DNA of 64,000 nucleotides, from contig JABVXV010000050.1 in NCBI GenBank assembly GCA_013365325.1, forward strand, positions 124,001 to 188,000, in the 5' to 3' direction. Numbering within the stretch: the first letter of the stretch is position 1; the number at the start of each line of letters is the position of its first letter. A program made the position numbers and the translations under genes. The stretch comes from Dipetalonema caudispina. Its lineage: Eukaryota; Nematoda; Chromadorea; Rhabditida; Onchocercidae. Under the pieces are notes generated by a model. It saw only the letters and a list, made by a program, of their open reading frames with translations. It was not told where the DNA came from and did no database searches. Positions 39,001 to 52,500 of the stretch are shown piece by piece.

Positions 39001-42000
39001 ATTCTTTCATAGCAACCACAACAATACATGATAATATTGTCTAAAAACTAAATTTTTACTTATTTACTTATATAATCGTCCATTTATCATCTATTCCTAT
39101 TTTATATTCCAATTTTCAATATGATAATATCTTCTCATATACTATATACTTCACTCGGATGCAAAAAGATCCTAAGATCCTTCCTATTTCTTTCTTTATT
39201 TTTTTTAAAATTTCGATTATCTGGATACTGGTACTATAACAGTGCACATTGAAATTTACAGGAAATTTTGAACTGATCCATTTTATCGATTTTTCTCATT
39301 TGTTATTATTGTATTTATATATCTTTTTTAAGTGGTTTCGAAATATCGTTAGATTATACCTTAGGCAAATATTTGAATAAAGGTGCAGCTCCGAAAGCAA
39401 TAATTAGTAATATTATTACTACCACCAATGTTGTTAGCTGAAAACAGTCGTAAATTTAATCCAACAATATCACAAGTCATAGCAGATATCTGATAATAAG
39501 TTGAATTTTCATCATAACCAAAAATTTATTCGTTTAATTAACCTAATTTCAGGTTGCATAATGTCACCGTAAAGTGTTTGTAATATTATGAGGTTATAAA
39601 GTGAAATAATTTAAGTGTGTTGTGAAAATGTTGAAAGTGACATGATCGAAAGTATTCAAGGTGTACCGTAAAAAAAAAATTTCATATCCAAATATATCAT
39701 GTATCCAGTAATTTAGCGGATGTAGAAAATCCGGTAGTCTTTTAGCTTCCCTAAAATTCTCATCTAATTTATTATTTTGCGTGAAAATATTTTCACCTGT
39801 GATTTTGTCCCCAATTTTGCACTTGTTATTGTCCTACTTAAGGATGAACCACCAGCAAAACAACCAAAGAATGATGCGACAATATGCATTGTACCTAATG
39901 CCAACCATTCCTTTAAAAAGTTACCAAAAAAAAAAAAAAAGTCGAAATTTAATAAATTGAATATGTGAAAAATATGAAAAGTAAGAGAAGTGTAGATGGC
40001 GATACCTCAAATTGGTGTAATGAATAATTAGTGACCTATAATGCTGAAGTAATTTAGCGAGAAATTATTGCTTATAAAAATTTAATTAATTACTGATATT
40101 ATAAGGAGAAACTGTTAATGAGAAAGTAAATTGGATTGAATGAATCGATGGATAGTTTCGGTCTCTTCCAAATATATTTAATACCTGATTAACGTTAATT
40201 TGATACTTATATTCTTTGGCAATTAATTTAGCTAATGCAATATGTATGACAAATGATACAATTGCAATTGAAAAAGCAGAAAAAATGATCTGTCCGGTTT
40301 TGTTGAAATCCGGAAGAAATGGTGCACGCATTCCAGCATCAATATCACCAACAATATGCAAATTTAAATCAAATGGTGTTTCGGTTGCAAAATAGCATAA
40401 GGAGATGGAAAATATCACCTGCGGAAAAAAAGTTGATTTGCAAAAAACAGAATTTAATAAATTCAAATTTCTTGAAATAATTTCCATTTTCGGAATTTTA
40501 ATCAAGTTTGGTGGAAAGAAAAATTTGAAATCTTTGCTAAATATGAAGCGGTCAATTTTTAGATATTTTATTTCGTCTATCTTCAATTTCATAACCTTTC
40601 ATGAGATTCTTTCAGCGTACCTTTGAAGTAATATTTCAAGTTGAAATTTTATTTTATTTTCTACTTATCTGTGAAGAAAATTTTAATTTTAGCATTTGCG
40701 ATAGAACATTAACTGTTTTAAATGAAATAATCCCAAAATTTTTCGATTATTCAATGCCACTAAAATATTCAAACTATGGTTCATATTATGTTTAAAATTC
40801 ATCCAAACAGTGCTCCTTTTATTAAATAATCAAGTAAGCAATATTAATCATTTGAAGAATGAATGAATTCCATTTACCAAAATGAATTCCATTGGAAATT
40901 TCGTTTTTGTCCAAGGTTTAACAATCGGATCAATGATCAATTTGGATATCAGTAAGCATAGGATGCAAATAATGGTACAAAGGAATGTATGTAATTGAAT
41001 TGTACGAATATTTCGAAGGAAACAGATCATGAACTGAAGGTGAGAGAGAAGATTATTTTTATCACTCCTCGATTTATGCAACAAACTTTGTTGTAAATTA
41101 GACTTTTCCTATAGTAGCACATGAAATATCGCAAAAGTTAAGGGTAAATATGTATGAATGTAAATTTGCATATATCCATGTTAAGATCATTATGATAATG
41201 GTCATTGGTGATTAGTGGTTGAATGGGGAAACTTGATGATATTTATTTGCCTGATAATTAGCTACCTATCAAATTTGTGATATTATCAAAACTACGTATG
41301 GTTGATATTAATTTATGATATTTTCGAGAAAAAGAAACAATTTATGAATTGTTTGTTTGCATGGGAAAGACAAACAAATATGCAAATTATGTTTAGTTTA
41401 GATAATATATGCAACTTAAACATCTTTGTTTTTTTTAAATTTTAAATTCACGCCCAAAAATAATTTAGTTATTTAGCAATAAATTTTAAAGTCGAAAATG
41501 TCAAAAATACTTAATTAAACATTTCTAAAATTGAAAAAAAGAAAAACTTACTCGAACAATTCCAAACATTTCGGATGTATGCGGTACATTCTTAACACCA
41601 GTCATTGTTTGAAGTTGACTGGCAAGGACATGTACCGCTGCACCAGATGTTAACCCTTCCACCAATTGATCAGATAGCCAAACAGCTAATAAACCAGCAT
41701 TTAAAAGACCCAAGATAACCTTTAAAAAAAAAAAAAAACCATGTTTTATAATAGAGGAAAAAAAACGAATTCGAAAATTTCAATTAATATATTTTTTAAT
41801 TAAAATGACAAATTTATGACAAATAGGAAATGATTGATTAAAAAAAAAAGATTATATCGATAACCTGTATAATACCGACGAAAAATGCAATCAATGATGA
41901 TAGTTGAATGGCTTTTTCGGCATCCGGTTTCTGAGTTAATTTAGAGCAACAAAGCCGATCCGTTTCATTGTGTATTGAGATTGGTTCGGTTAATGATTGC

Positions 42001-44809
42001 TCAATTACTGATCCGACCATCATGGAAATAATTGCAAAGGCACCTGAAAAATTCGTTCCAATTTTTTACGATTTCATTAAAGTATTGAAAATGAAATAAA
42101 TGAAAGAAGCCAAGAAACGAAGCTGAAAGAAGTATAAAATGATTTCTACAACTTTATCATCCAGAAATGAAAATCATTTTTGCTAAAAAAAAAAAAAAGC
42201 ATTTAATATTGGATTGGATCAGATCAGATTATAACCGGTAGATGCATGTCGTGATGTTCCAAGGAAAATATAGATCAATGGCCCGACGATACCCGTGTAA
42301 ATACCATATATCGGTGGTGTACCAACCATTAGACCATATGCAAGGCCTATAAATGATAACATTTTATAATGATTTCATATTATTATTTCATCTAGCTTTA
42401 CAACATTTATCACTTTTAAGTATTGAAAGGAATTATATTGAAGGAAATTAAATTGAAATTGATAGAAATGAACCTTGTGGGATATAAATAATGGATATCA
42501 TAATTCCATTGATGACATCTCTCAATAAATCTGCATGCCAATTATATGCTGGAAGCCATCCTATGATTGGTAGTCGACTCTAAATTTCATTTATTCATTT
42601 ATTCGTTTAATCATAAATTCATTTCATGCAATACAATTAATGACGATAACAAGCAAACGTAATTATACGTTGAATGAAATTATGTAAATTAAATGTGGTT
42701 ACCTTAAGAAAATTCATCCATTCTAAACTTCTCCATGTTTTCATAATTTTTATTTGATAAATTATTTTCCTTGCTAATGATAAATTAGTCTGCAAAATTA
42801 ATTTTTAATTAATTCCATGAGAGAGGAGAAAAAAGAAAAATTGTTTTCCACTTAAAATTCTTTATATTTTACGCTTGGAATATTTACAATTCAATGAATG
42901 GTTATCGTTTCTGTAATGTTTTACTCAATATTTTACGCATATCAAATATGCCTAATTGATTTATTTCAATTTAATATTATTTTGGAACTTAAGATTGGAC
43001 AACAATATTGAAAGAATTTAAAATTTTCGCTTTTTTTTTTTACCCGTCGATAACCATGTTTTTTATCAAATTGTTCCTGATTTATTGCAGGTTTTCTTTC
43101 CGTTTTTAAAGTTAATTGCATTTCCGATTTTTGCATGCTAAAAACATATTTGAACTTCTAATGAATGATTATTGAATGAGAATGTAAGATGTTTTAAGTG
43201 TAAAATTTGAAAGTGAAAATACTTTAAAATTTGAAAAGTAAAACTTGGAATAGCTTTAATTTTTTTTTGACACATGTAAAAATTTTAAAATCTTCTTAAA
43301 ACAACTGACCGAATATGTCAAACTTATTTTATCCTTTTGCTATTAGACCATTGGTCATTAATCAGTTAATTTGTTAGAAAAAAAGTAAAAAATTTCATAC
43401 GCTGTTGATAATTCTTGTTCTCGAGAAGTTTTCATTTGTGATTTCTGCGATTGTGTAGCATCTTCTTTTATTAATTCATTCCCACTTCTCATATATTTCG
43501 TCACTTTACGTTTCAAATTTGTTGCACCAGAAGAATACATGGCTATAAGTAATTATGAATTTATTTAAATTGCTAATTCAATTTTAATTCAATTTCTCAA
43601 ATGAATAACCACTTCGTAATTCAAAAAAATACAAATACAATATTGAAAGCAATAGAAAAACGTAAGATAAAATCTAAAAGATATCCTACGTGTATGATAT
43701 CATAAGTTATTCGATAATCCGGTATATGATATTACACTTGTACAGTATTTCTCGGATTTTATTTTCCGATTTTTCAAGAATATTGGAACATTTTAAAGTA
43801 TTGTAGGATTTTTTTTTTTAATGGTATGATAAGAATAGATGCAAATTGAAATATTAATTCGAATTGCTAAACATGATAGCTATCTATTTTATCACTATAG
43901 CATCCTTCTCCTGAGATTCCTGAAGATTTTTTGGTGTGCTACGATCAATGATTTCCTCAGCAACTGGATAATTGTTTGAGCTTTAGGCTTTTTTTATGAT
44001 AAATTAATTTACAACTTTTTAATGAAAATGATTTGTATGACAAGAAGTAGCACCATTATCAAGCCATTTCATATGAACCAGCCGTAATTCCGATTGGTCA
44101 ACTATGGATTCAGTCCATTTATTTCGAATTTTAATTTGTATGAATGTAAATTATGAGTGACAATTGCTTGAAGTATAAGTCATCTAAATGTTTCTTTAAT
44201 TTACATTCTTTTAACAATATAATTATTTACAAAAGCAGTCAGATTTTATGCATATTTCTCAACTTTGTATTGAATCTAACCATAATTAGTCGTTCAATAT
44301 AAGTTTATGGATTCGGATTACAGCATATTCGATATTATTTCGATCCACTTTTTTAATTACAAAAAAAAACTAATTTCCAATTTTGCATATTAAGAAATGA
44401 TGTAATTGATTAACAAGAAAAAGTAAAACGCTTTATACGTTTTCTAAAATATTTAATTTATATTAATAGTAAACGAAACTGAATCCCTGTCGTCATTGCC
44501 TATAATTCCTAATATCAGTAATCAGAGTATTTGTACCGCTATATTGGCCACTCTGGTAATCTTAGATTTCTACATTCATGCTGATAACTTAGGATAACCA
44601 TTGAATTAAATCAGTAAATTGAAACAAGTGTGAAATTCTATTGGATTGATAATTATCATACTTGAATCTGTAAACGATGATTCGGAAGGAAGCTTTTTCA
44701 ATTTCGCTTCTATCGATGGTAAATGACCCTCAAATTTTTCCATCATTGATCCATCCTTTACATTTACTTTAGAAATCTTCCGGTCAATCCGTTTCTTTTG
44801 GCTAGCCAT
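36098..44809 (-). CDS. SLC26: SLC26/SulP-family anion transporter with C-terminal STAS domain
   Basis: Membrane anion exchanger of the sulfate-permease family (sulfate, chloride, bicarbonate or oxalate in relatives; substrate not predictable here). Nineteen exons keep phase: 44809-44662, 43542-43401, 43137-43044, 42789-42703, 42579-42474, 42346-42236, 42043-41865, 41719-41552, 41033-40878, 40418-40185, 39910-39797, 39437-39360, 39040-38945, 38711-38605, 38133-37963, 37650-37526, 37125-36919, 36629-36480, 36144-36098, for 839 codons. A hydrophilic N-terminus of about 150 residues precedes the transmembrane core, which shows IPQGLAYGLMVGTPPIYG, GTSRHAST, SGAAVHVLASQL and GGSSLSRT as in SLC26 proteins. 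The STAS domain (about residues 610-825) has VFRFDAPLYFANAELF and VDCSSFPYIDLMGVDAL, with a charged insert between. The last 16-codon exon is the least certain. Confidence 0.94.
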
Positions 44810-44828
44810 CTTTCACTTTTATTGCTTA
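44810..44828 (-). other. Putative spliced-leader acceptor and short leader, SLC26 gene
   Basis: On the minus strand GTATTTTCAG ends just before 44828 and leaves a 19-nt leader before the first ATG. No upstream exon was found, so a trans-splice acceptor is likely. Confidence 0.5.
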
Positions 44829-45827
44829 CTGAAAATACTTCTGGAAACACTTTATGCTCCTTTTATAGAGGCTATATTTCATGCAAATTTTTATTTCAAC
44901 CTTAATTAGTAATTTAAATTTTTAATGAAAGAATGAAATATGTTAATTTTATCTTTTCCTTTGAGCATGTATTTATTTAATTCATCACCGATTGGGATAG
45001 CAAAAATTGAAAGTGGAAGAAAGTGATGGGTAGAATTTGAATGCTATAAGTGATGAAGTTGCTTCATTCATACATTAATTTCATCGTTTCAATTTGCATA
45101 TTTTAACCGTTATCACTAATTGTTATTGACTAAAATGTTTAAAATTAATTTCCTTTCAATATATTTAACAAAAATCCGGACAAATCTGATAAATTTAAAA
45201 GACAAGATGACTCCTTCAATTTTCTTTATGAAGTATTTTGGTTTTCTAAACCATTTTTCCTTCAAAATTTGATCATCGATTAATTTGAATGATTTCAAAG
45301 TCTTTATTTTCAAGCATACTTCTCAAACCAATATAAATTTACAATATTAGCATTAAAAATCTTTTTATTCCATGAAATAGGAAATATGGAAATTTAATGA
45401 ATATCATTGCAAACTGAAAAATTACGAAATAGTATCATCAAATATTTAAAAATTTTTTGTGAAATAGATTTTTCTTTTCTCAGAAAAATCCAAATAAATT
45501 ACTGCACCAAAACCTGAAATTCATTTCAGCGGTTTAAGTACAAATTAATCATCACCATTTAAAACAAAGAAAGGTAATTGTTTGTTTTAAGTAGTGACGT
45601 AAGAAAAATATGTCGTAAGAAAACTAAGACTCGGACTTATTATAATTAGTCTAGTGGTCATAAACAAGTGATGATTTATGACAAGAAATTACAATCAAAT
45701 GTAGTAGAGTTACTGAAAGGTGAAAAGTTCTAAAGTTGAAATTTTAGAGAAGAAAATATCTGAAGTCATTTATTTTACTGAAAACTAAATACATCAACGA
45801 AATATCGAAAATGAAACAAAAATATAA

Positions 45828-45907
<80 letters not shown>

Positions 45908-46503
45908 TAAAATTGTAAAATGATAAAATTGTAAAATGTTGCATTTAAAGGAAAAGAAAAAAATTTGGAAAATTACAATGACCCTATGAATATGTAAGAT
46001 TGTATAGATATAATTTTAAGAAGCAATGTAATCAATCTGAAAAGGATTAAAATGAAAGGGAAATTGTAATTTTATAAGCAATTGTAATTTTACAACTTCG
46101 TCATTTTGTTAAATTAAAACAAATATTTCTTATCTTTTGACTTCTGCATTGATTGTAAATCATTAAATTATGAAAGATTAAATTTTACGCTGCATGATTT
46201 CTCCTGTTGATAATCAATGATAAGGTTTGCCAATAGATAAAGCATTCAATTTTATCTAATCATTAGTTTTCATCAGCTTTCTGACCACTGTTAGTTATAT
46301 CAATTTGTTATATACAATTTAACAATAATTACAATCTGTGGCATAAGAGATTAACAAGAAAAATTTTCCTGAAAAGCTCCAAAAATCTAAATTTAAATTG
46401 AAATTTTTTCAAAAATTTCAAAAACAAATTTAAAGTTCAAAAAGGAAAAAAAAGGTGTTTGTAATTGCGAAAAATAATTAAATTAAAAAAACGAAATAGA
46501 TCA
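44829..46503. other. Intergenic region, SLC26 promoter side / GAS1-like 3' side
   Basis: This AT-rich DNA lies upstream of the transporter gene and downstream of the GAS1-like gene. It contains the long A homopolymer listed separately. The open frames at 45116-45313 and 45744-45944 are compositional artefacts. No RNA gene or defined promoter motif was seen. Confidence 0.5.
45829..45905. repeat. 77-nt adenine homopolymer
   Basis: An uninterrupted run of 77 A residues lies in the intergenic region, followed by two copies of GATAAAATTGTAAAATG-like sequence. It could be a true homopolymer, the tail of an old retrocopy, or a length artefact of sequencing. No retrocopied gene was recognised next to it. 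Confidence 0.9.
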
Positions 46504-49500
46504 TTAAAAAATTAATAAAGTACCGAGTAAAACAATTAGTAAAAATTGTGGTATTACAGCAATTCGACTACCATCTGTATCAACATCTTCATATATCATT
46601 GTATTTGATTGAACTGTTGTTACATCTTTGAATATAGAATTATTATCGATGGGTAGCACCGTTGTATGCAAATTCTGAAACGGAAAAAAAAAACAAAATG
46701 TAACAACTATTCCTTTTCTTGAATATTTCCCAAAATAATTCCGGAAGAATCTCTCAATATTCAATAATATCGATAAAATAATATTTAGAATCATTTAAAT
46801 GTTAACAATTTATTTTTTATCGCTGCAAACAAAATATAATAACATTTTATTGAAGTAGGAAAATATGATTTAAAAAAAGCCTTTGAATAAAAAAAAGAAA
46901 TAATATATAAAATTTGAATGAAATTTTTAGTTTAAAAAAAAAGGCAATACATCAATGAAAATACGGTAAAAATTTTGAGGGAAAAATTTAATCACCGTCA
47001 TGCAGAATTTCAATATGCCATTTTTTAGATGTTGACAAAGTTTATCATCCTTATCGGTACAGGTGCAATCGATAAATGCAGCACCCTGTTGAGTTTTCAT
47101 TGTATCATTTAAAAGTTCACGACATCGTTGATTGCATTCACCATATGTTGCATCATTTTCGCATTCTGATGTAAATATGCTATATCGTGAATTGCACTGC
47201 AAGCAATTATAAACTTGCAAAAATTGAATGGATATATGTAAATTGATGTTTAAAATATGCGATCAGAGCTTATTCCTTACAGTTTATTATACATTGAGAG
47301 CATAGATTTTGTTGCTCTTTTTTTTTTTTTTTTTTTAGTAAAAACCATTTTATATAAAATTTTTTCACTTAACTTATAAGCTGTTTTAATTTTTAATTTA
47401 CAGGATATTTTTGATTTTGAATGTTTCATTCTTTCTGTTTTTTTCTTATAATCTTAAGAATCTACACGATTTTTTACAATTCCATTACACCTTCTGATGT
47501 TAATAACTTGAAATGAAATTTTATCAGCCATATAAATTGCAAATTGATAGTTATTGACTGTAATTTATTATTCATAAATCAACATTTATTATCAAAAAGT
47601 TTGATAAATTTGAATGAATTTTTAAGGGGTTAATGTTATGTTCAAATTATTTTGATTTTTATTTTTCGGTGTGATAATTATTTCGTATCATAAAAAATAT
47701 CTTCTAAAAATCGGGATAAGACATCGAGAGTTTTCTTTATATTTTCATGATTTCAACAATGGAAAAACACTTGAAAAAAAATGTCAACATTGTTGGGGGA
47801 AGAATTTGAATTGAATTGATTGAATTGAATCCGTTTGCATTTACTGAAACCTGTTTAAGACAAGAATGGTTAATAGTATGGAAGCAAATTGCATTTTAAA
47901 AATTGGTTTAGAAAAAAAGTATTAATTTCCAGGGACAATTTTAAAAAGTAAATGTATCTTTATGATGGCAAAATCATTAAAATTTTATAAAATCAACAAA
48001 AATGCGACAAAAATAATTTCTTTAAATGGGTCAATCGATTTTCAAACTGTTATTTCACATGTCTTCCCGTATCAGAGCGCATATTTTTTTACGAATATGA
48101 AATATATTTGAATGTATGTTTAATTCTTCTTTCAGTAAAATATTTCAATTCAATCATTATCGCATATTTTATCTTTCCATTGAATCATAAAATGAAAGAT
48201 CTTTTTTTTTTCTTCTTTTCTTTTCCAGGCTATACACCTGTACACGTTTCCTGTCCAATTTTCAACTTTTTTTTACCAGAAATTTATGGAATCATTTTTG
48301 GGTCATGGAAAAAATTGAACATTGACACAATTTCGTGAAATGAAACTTACTGTATCATTCCAAATAAACAATAAATTTGCATAATTTGTCAACAGTTGAA
48401 AAATCAATGTTCCCATACAGGATAAAAATAGTTTATTAGAAATTTGTAATGGTTAATCAAAACTAAACAAATAGTAATAAAGTTTAATTTCCTAGCCAAA
48501 ATGAGGCTAAATCTTTTTTACACTGGAAAATAAGTTATTGAAATTTTACAGATAGTCAAATAATTTTTCAAAGATAATTTGAATCTAAGAGTTATTATCG
48601 TATACACTAACATCTGATCCACAAATTATCTTTGTATTTGTTTATCGTGTGCATCTAGGAACGGTTACAATATTTTATTTTTTTGTTCAAATCTTAAATT
48701 AAACTCATAAGAAAAATTCCTGCTAGCAATAAACAAATTTGCAATAAACTTACCATTAGATCAGCTTCACAGGCTAATTTCGCCAAACTACAATAAACTG
48801 GTAATTTTTTCGGGATTAAATTACACAATTCTAATTCGTATCTACCAGGAATGCACGAAATGTCGGTTCGTAGAAGTGATCGTCCCAAACGATTTTGGTA
48901 TAAATTTAGCACCGCATTTCGACACTGTGGTTGACAAGTATTTGTAACACTGAAAAGTAATTAATTACTAATATATATTATCTCTGTAGTAATTATCTTC
49001 ATATTTTACCAATAATAGCTGTCACTGGTTATTTGATCATTATTATGGAATAAATGTAATTCTTTCTTCTCATAATTTCCGATTGAGACTATTTGTTTTT
49101 TGTGATATTCAAAAAGGCGCAAATGTTATGCTCCATTAAACTTCAACGAACTTTATGTATTTATTGGGTAGCTTTTTTACCTTACAGATGAAATGTTCAA
49201 ATGTTGTAAAAGATGCAAAAAAAAAAAAAAAAGGAAAAGGAAATAAAATGAAAGAAAAAAACGAATGGAAAAAATAATTATTACGTATTAAGTGTTGAAT
49301 TAATGGTCGTCCGACCATTAATTCAAGTTGTCTAAGCAAATAAAATGAATTAAATTTATTAATTTAAATGTATTCTATAATGGTTGTAACTATATGACGA
49401 TGCTAATAATAATATGCATTTACTTTTGATGATCGTATTTTCCTTTGATTGGAAATGTTATCATCTATGCGATTATTTGATATGTATCTTTTATTTTTTT

Positions 49501-52500
49501 TTTTTTTTTTAATTCAGGCAAAAACCGATAATGTTACAATTGGATACGATACGATTTGTTGCACTGAGACGGAAACAATTATTTAGTAATGCAAGAAGAA
49601 ATGTTTCCAACATTTCGTACCGATCATTACCAAATATTAGAGAACAAAGTTTCGATTGTTTTAAAATTAAAATTTTAATAAATGCAAAAGTGAAGTGAAA
49701 CAAATGAACTTTTAAGAAACTCGATAATTATAGCATTCATATGATAAATATAAATTTAAATTTCCAAGAGAAAGATAAAGTAATTTAATTTCGAAAGGAG
49801 TTTAAAACTTTCCAATAAAGCAATTTGATTTTAAAGAATTTTTTGATGAAGTAAGAAGTGGCCAAAAATAAAATATAATACCAAATATGAAAACACTACT
49901 AGATGGTACTCGATAGTTGTAGTGTTCAAGGAATTGAAAACTTCAAAAATCCTATTTTGCAAAATTCGAATTCAATTGCACCTACTGATAATTCTGAAAT
50001 AAACGTCAAAAATGACCAAATCTATCAGGAAATTCTGAATTTTAAAAATTAAATTAAAAAGAAAAAATCCATCAATAGTATTATCTTCTAGAAAAATGAT
50101 AACAATATTCGAATATCACCAAGAGGATTATGATTTCTAAGTTATGCATTTCTATGCCATATTTGGTGAGAAACAAATTAGACTTAACAAATTTCAGGAA
50201 GAAATTCATCAAATCAATTACTTTCAAAATTTTCAATTTGTTATTTTAAAGGTTACTTTTCCAGGATGGAATAATCTTCCACTTCAGCATGATACGATAA
50301 GGTTGAGTTTAAATTTTTGAATCCATTTAAATGTTGATTTTTTGTCCATGTGCTAAACTAAGCATTTAAATTTATAATTTCTTTTGTAACCATTTAATCA
50401 AATTTTTGAAGCATTATAATACTCTCATAGTTGAAATAGAAATATATGTATGTTATAGAATTAATTCATTGATTCATTTAATTGAATTCAATCAAATGGA
50501 AAAGTATGTTAGTATGAATTTGTTGTTATGATTGGCAATCCTTCCTTTCTTATCACTAATTATCGTTAATGAATGAATCTTCAATGCCAAGTATCTTTCT
50601 GATCACTTCATCTATTAAATCATTTTTCTTCTTAGTACCTAAATAGTAAAAAGGAATGTGCAATTTCTTCCACTTTTATTCAACGATCATTTAATTCAAT
50701 CTGAAATTTTCATTCATAGTTGCTGATGAAAGTGAAAAATGAGAAAAAGCCAACGAAAACTTACGTATGTGATTGATAACTTTGAACGAATTTCATAAAA
50801 TATGCATTTTTTGTTTTTTATTTGTATATTAGTTGGTACATGCGTAATTTGGCCTCAATTAGCTCATACTGAATTCATTGAGAGTCGAAAAAATTTCGTA
50901 CTTTTTCTTCACAAGTATTTTCCATTTTTCCAAATAATTTGATAATTTGGTAAACTTGGCCAGAAAGTTAGAAATAATAGAAGAAAAGGAAGTAAGTAGT
51001 AATTCGGGAATATGAAAGGAAAATTTTAAGATCATAGGAATTGAATGATTTATTGGTTTATTGGATTTGAAATAATTAATAATCGAATCTAATGAATTAT
51101 TTAATCCTTGTAATTTTCTTGTTCAACTATCTCGCTAAGGTAACCGATAAGTTGAAATTCTAATTGTCAGTGAGAAAAAGAAATACATTTACGACAAGAA
51201 TCAAAATGAGCTGAAAACATTCCTTTCTTTCTTTCTCTCTCTCTCTCTCTCTCTCAAAATTCAAATCATTTCTGCAAGAAAGAAAATAAAAGTTTAAAAA
51301 CAATCCTCAAATAATTGCTTAATGCGAATAAGTTTTAGCTTGGAAATTTAAGCTATTTCAATTAATTTAAAATTAAAGGAAAAAGGGTTGTACGGAATAA
51401 CTAGATCACAAAAATATGATTACGTTAGATAATAATCAAGATCATGGTACAGTACAAGATAATACGAAAATTATGATTTAGAAATTGTAAAAAAGTAATA
51501 ATGGCAAAAATCGTAATAGTGAGAAAGTGAAAAAGAAAAAAATAGCTAATTATAATAATTCGTTAATTTTGAAATTTTTTACTATTAACCAAAATTTTTT
51601 CTTAATTTCAAATAAAGTCTATAAATGATTTATTTCACGATAGTAAAATGTATAATTGGAAATAATAATCAGTTAATTATGAAAGGTGAAACGTTAATCT
51701 GTTAAATTCCGATAAATAATAAATGATGATGCATTACTTTTACCTTAATCAACGACATTATCAACATTTCAACTAAGATTTATGTAAACAAAATATTATT
51801 CAAACGAACCATAAGAACGAAAAAGAAAGAAAAATCAAAATTATAAATTAATATTTAAAAATAATCTGTCGAAGTAAACAATTTTTGAAATATCATTAAA
51901 ATACTGAAATATCATTATACAATTGATGAAATCGATCTCTCTGATACTATTATATTGATATCCTACATTCATATTTCTATTAGATAAGACATTACTTGCT
52001 GATACATCAAAATGATAAAAACGGTATTCAATTTAATGTAAAATTACTACTTTTTGAAAATTAATTAAGTAATTAACAATGTATGATTAATTTGATCAAT
52101 TGAAAATGATAGAAGTTAAACATCTAACAATCTACGAGTAGACTTAAAGCAAAAATGTTAAAATACAAAAGAAACTCTCCCTTTATTTTAAATATTACCA
52201 AACATGATGAAGTTGTTTGTTTTTTTTTTCTTTTTACTAAGTTTAATGAAATCGACGTACTTCTTTTTAATTTCCATTTTGCATGAAAATTTCCGAAAAG
52301 TTGAAAATAAAAAAAATCGAAAAAATTTACACCTTGCAAGTATTTCTTTCTTTCGAATTTTTCAAATTATGAAATTATCCTAAGTCTAAGAAATCTATGC
52401 TTTGCTCTTTTCAATAAATAAATAATACTTAAATTTTACGGTAAATTTGATTTATAACATTAATTTTCTTACTTGGATGACATGAAAACTTATGGTTCAA

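Noticed and set aside
45744..45944. Minus-strand open frame encoding a long phenylalanine run
   Set aside because: It is only the translation of the 77-A homopolymer.
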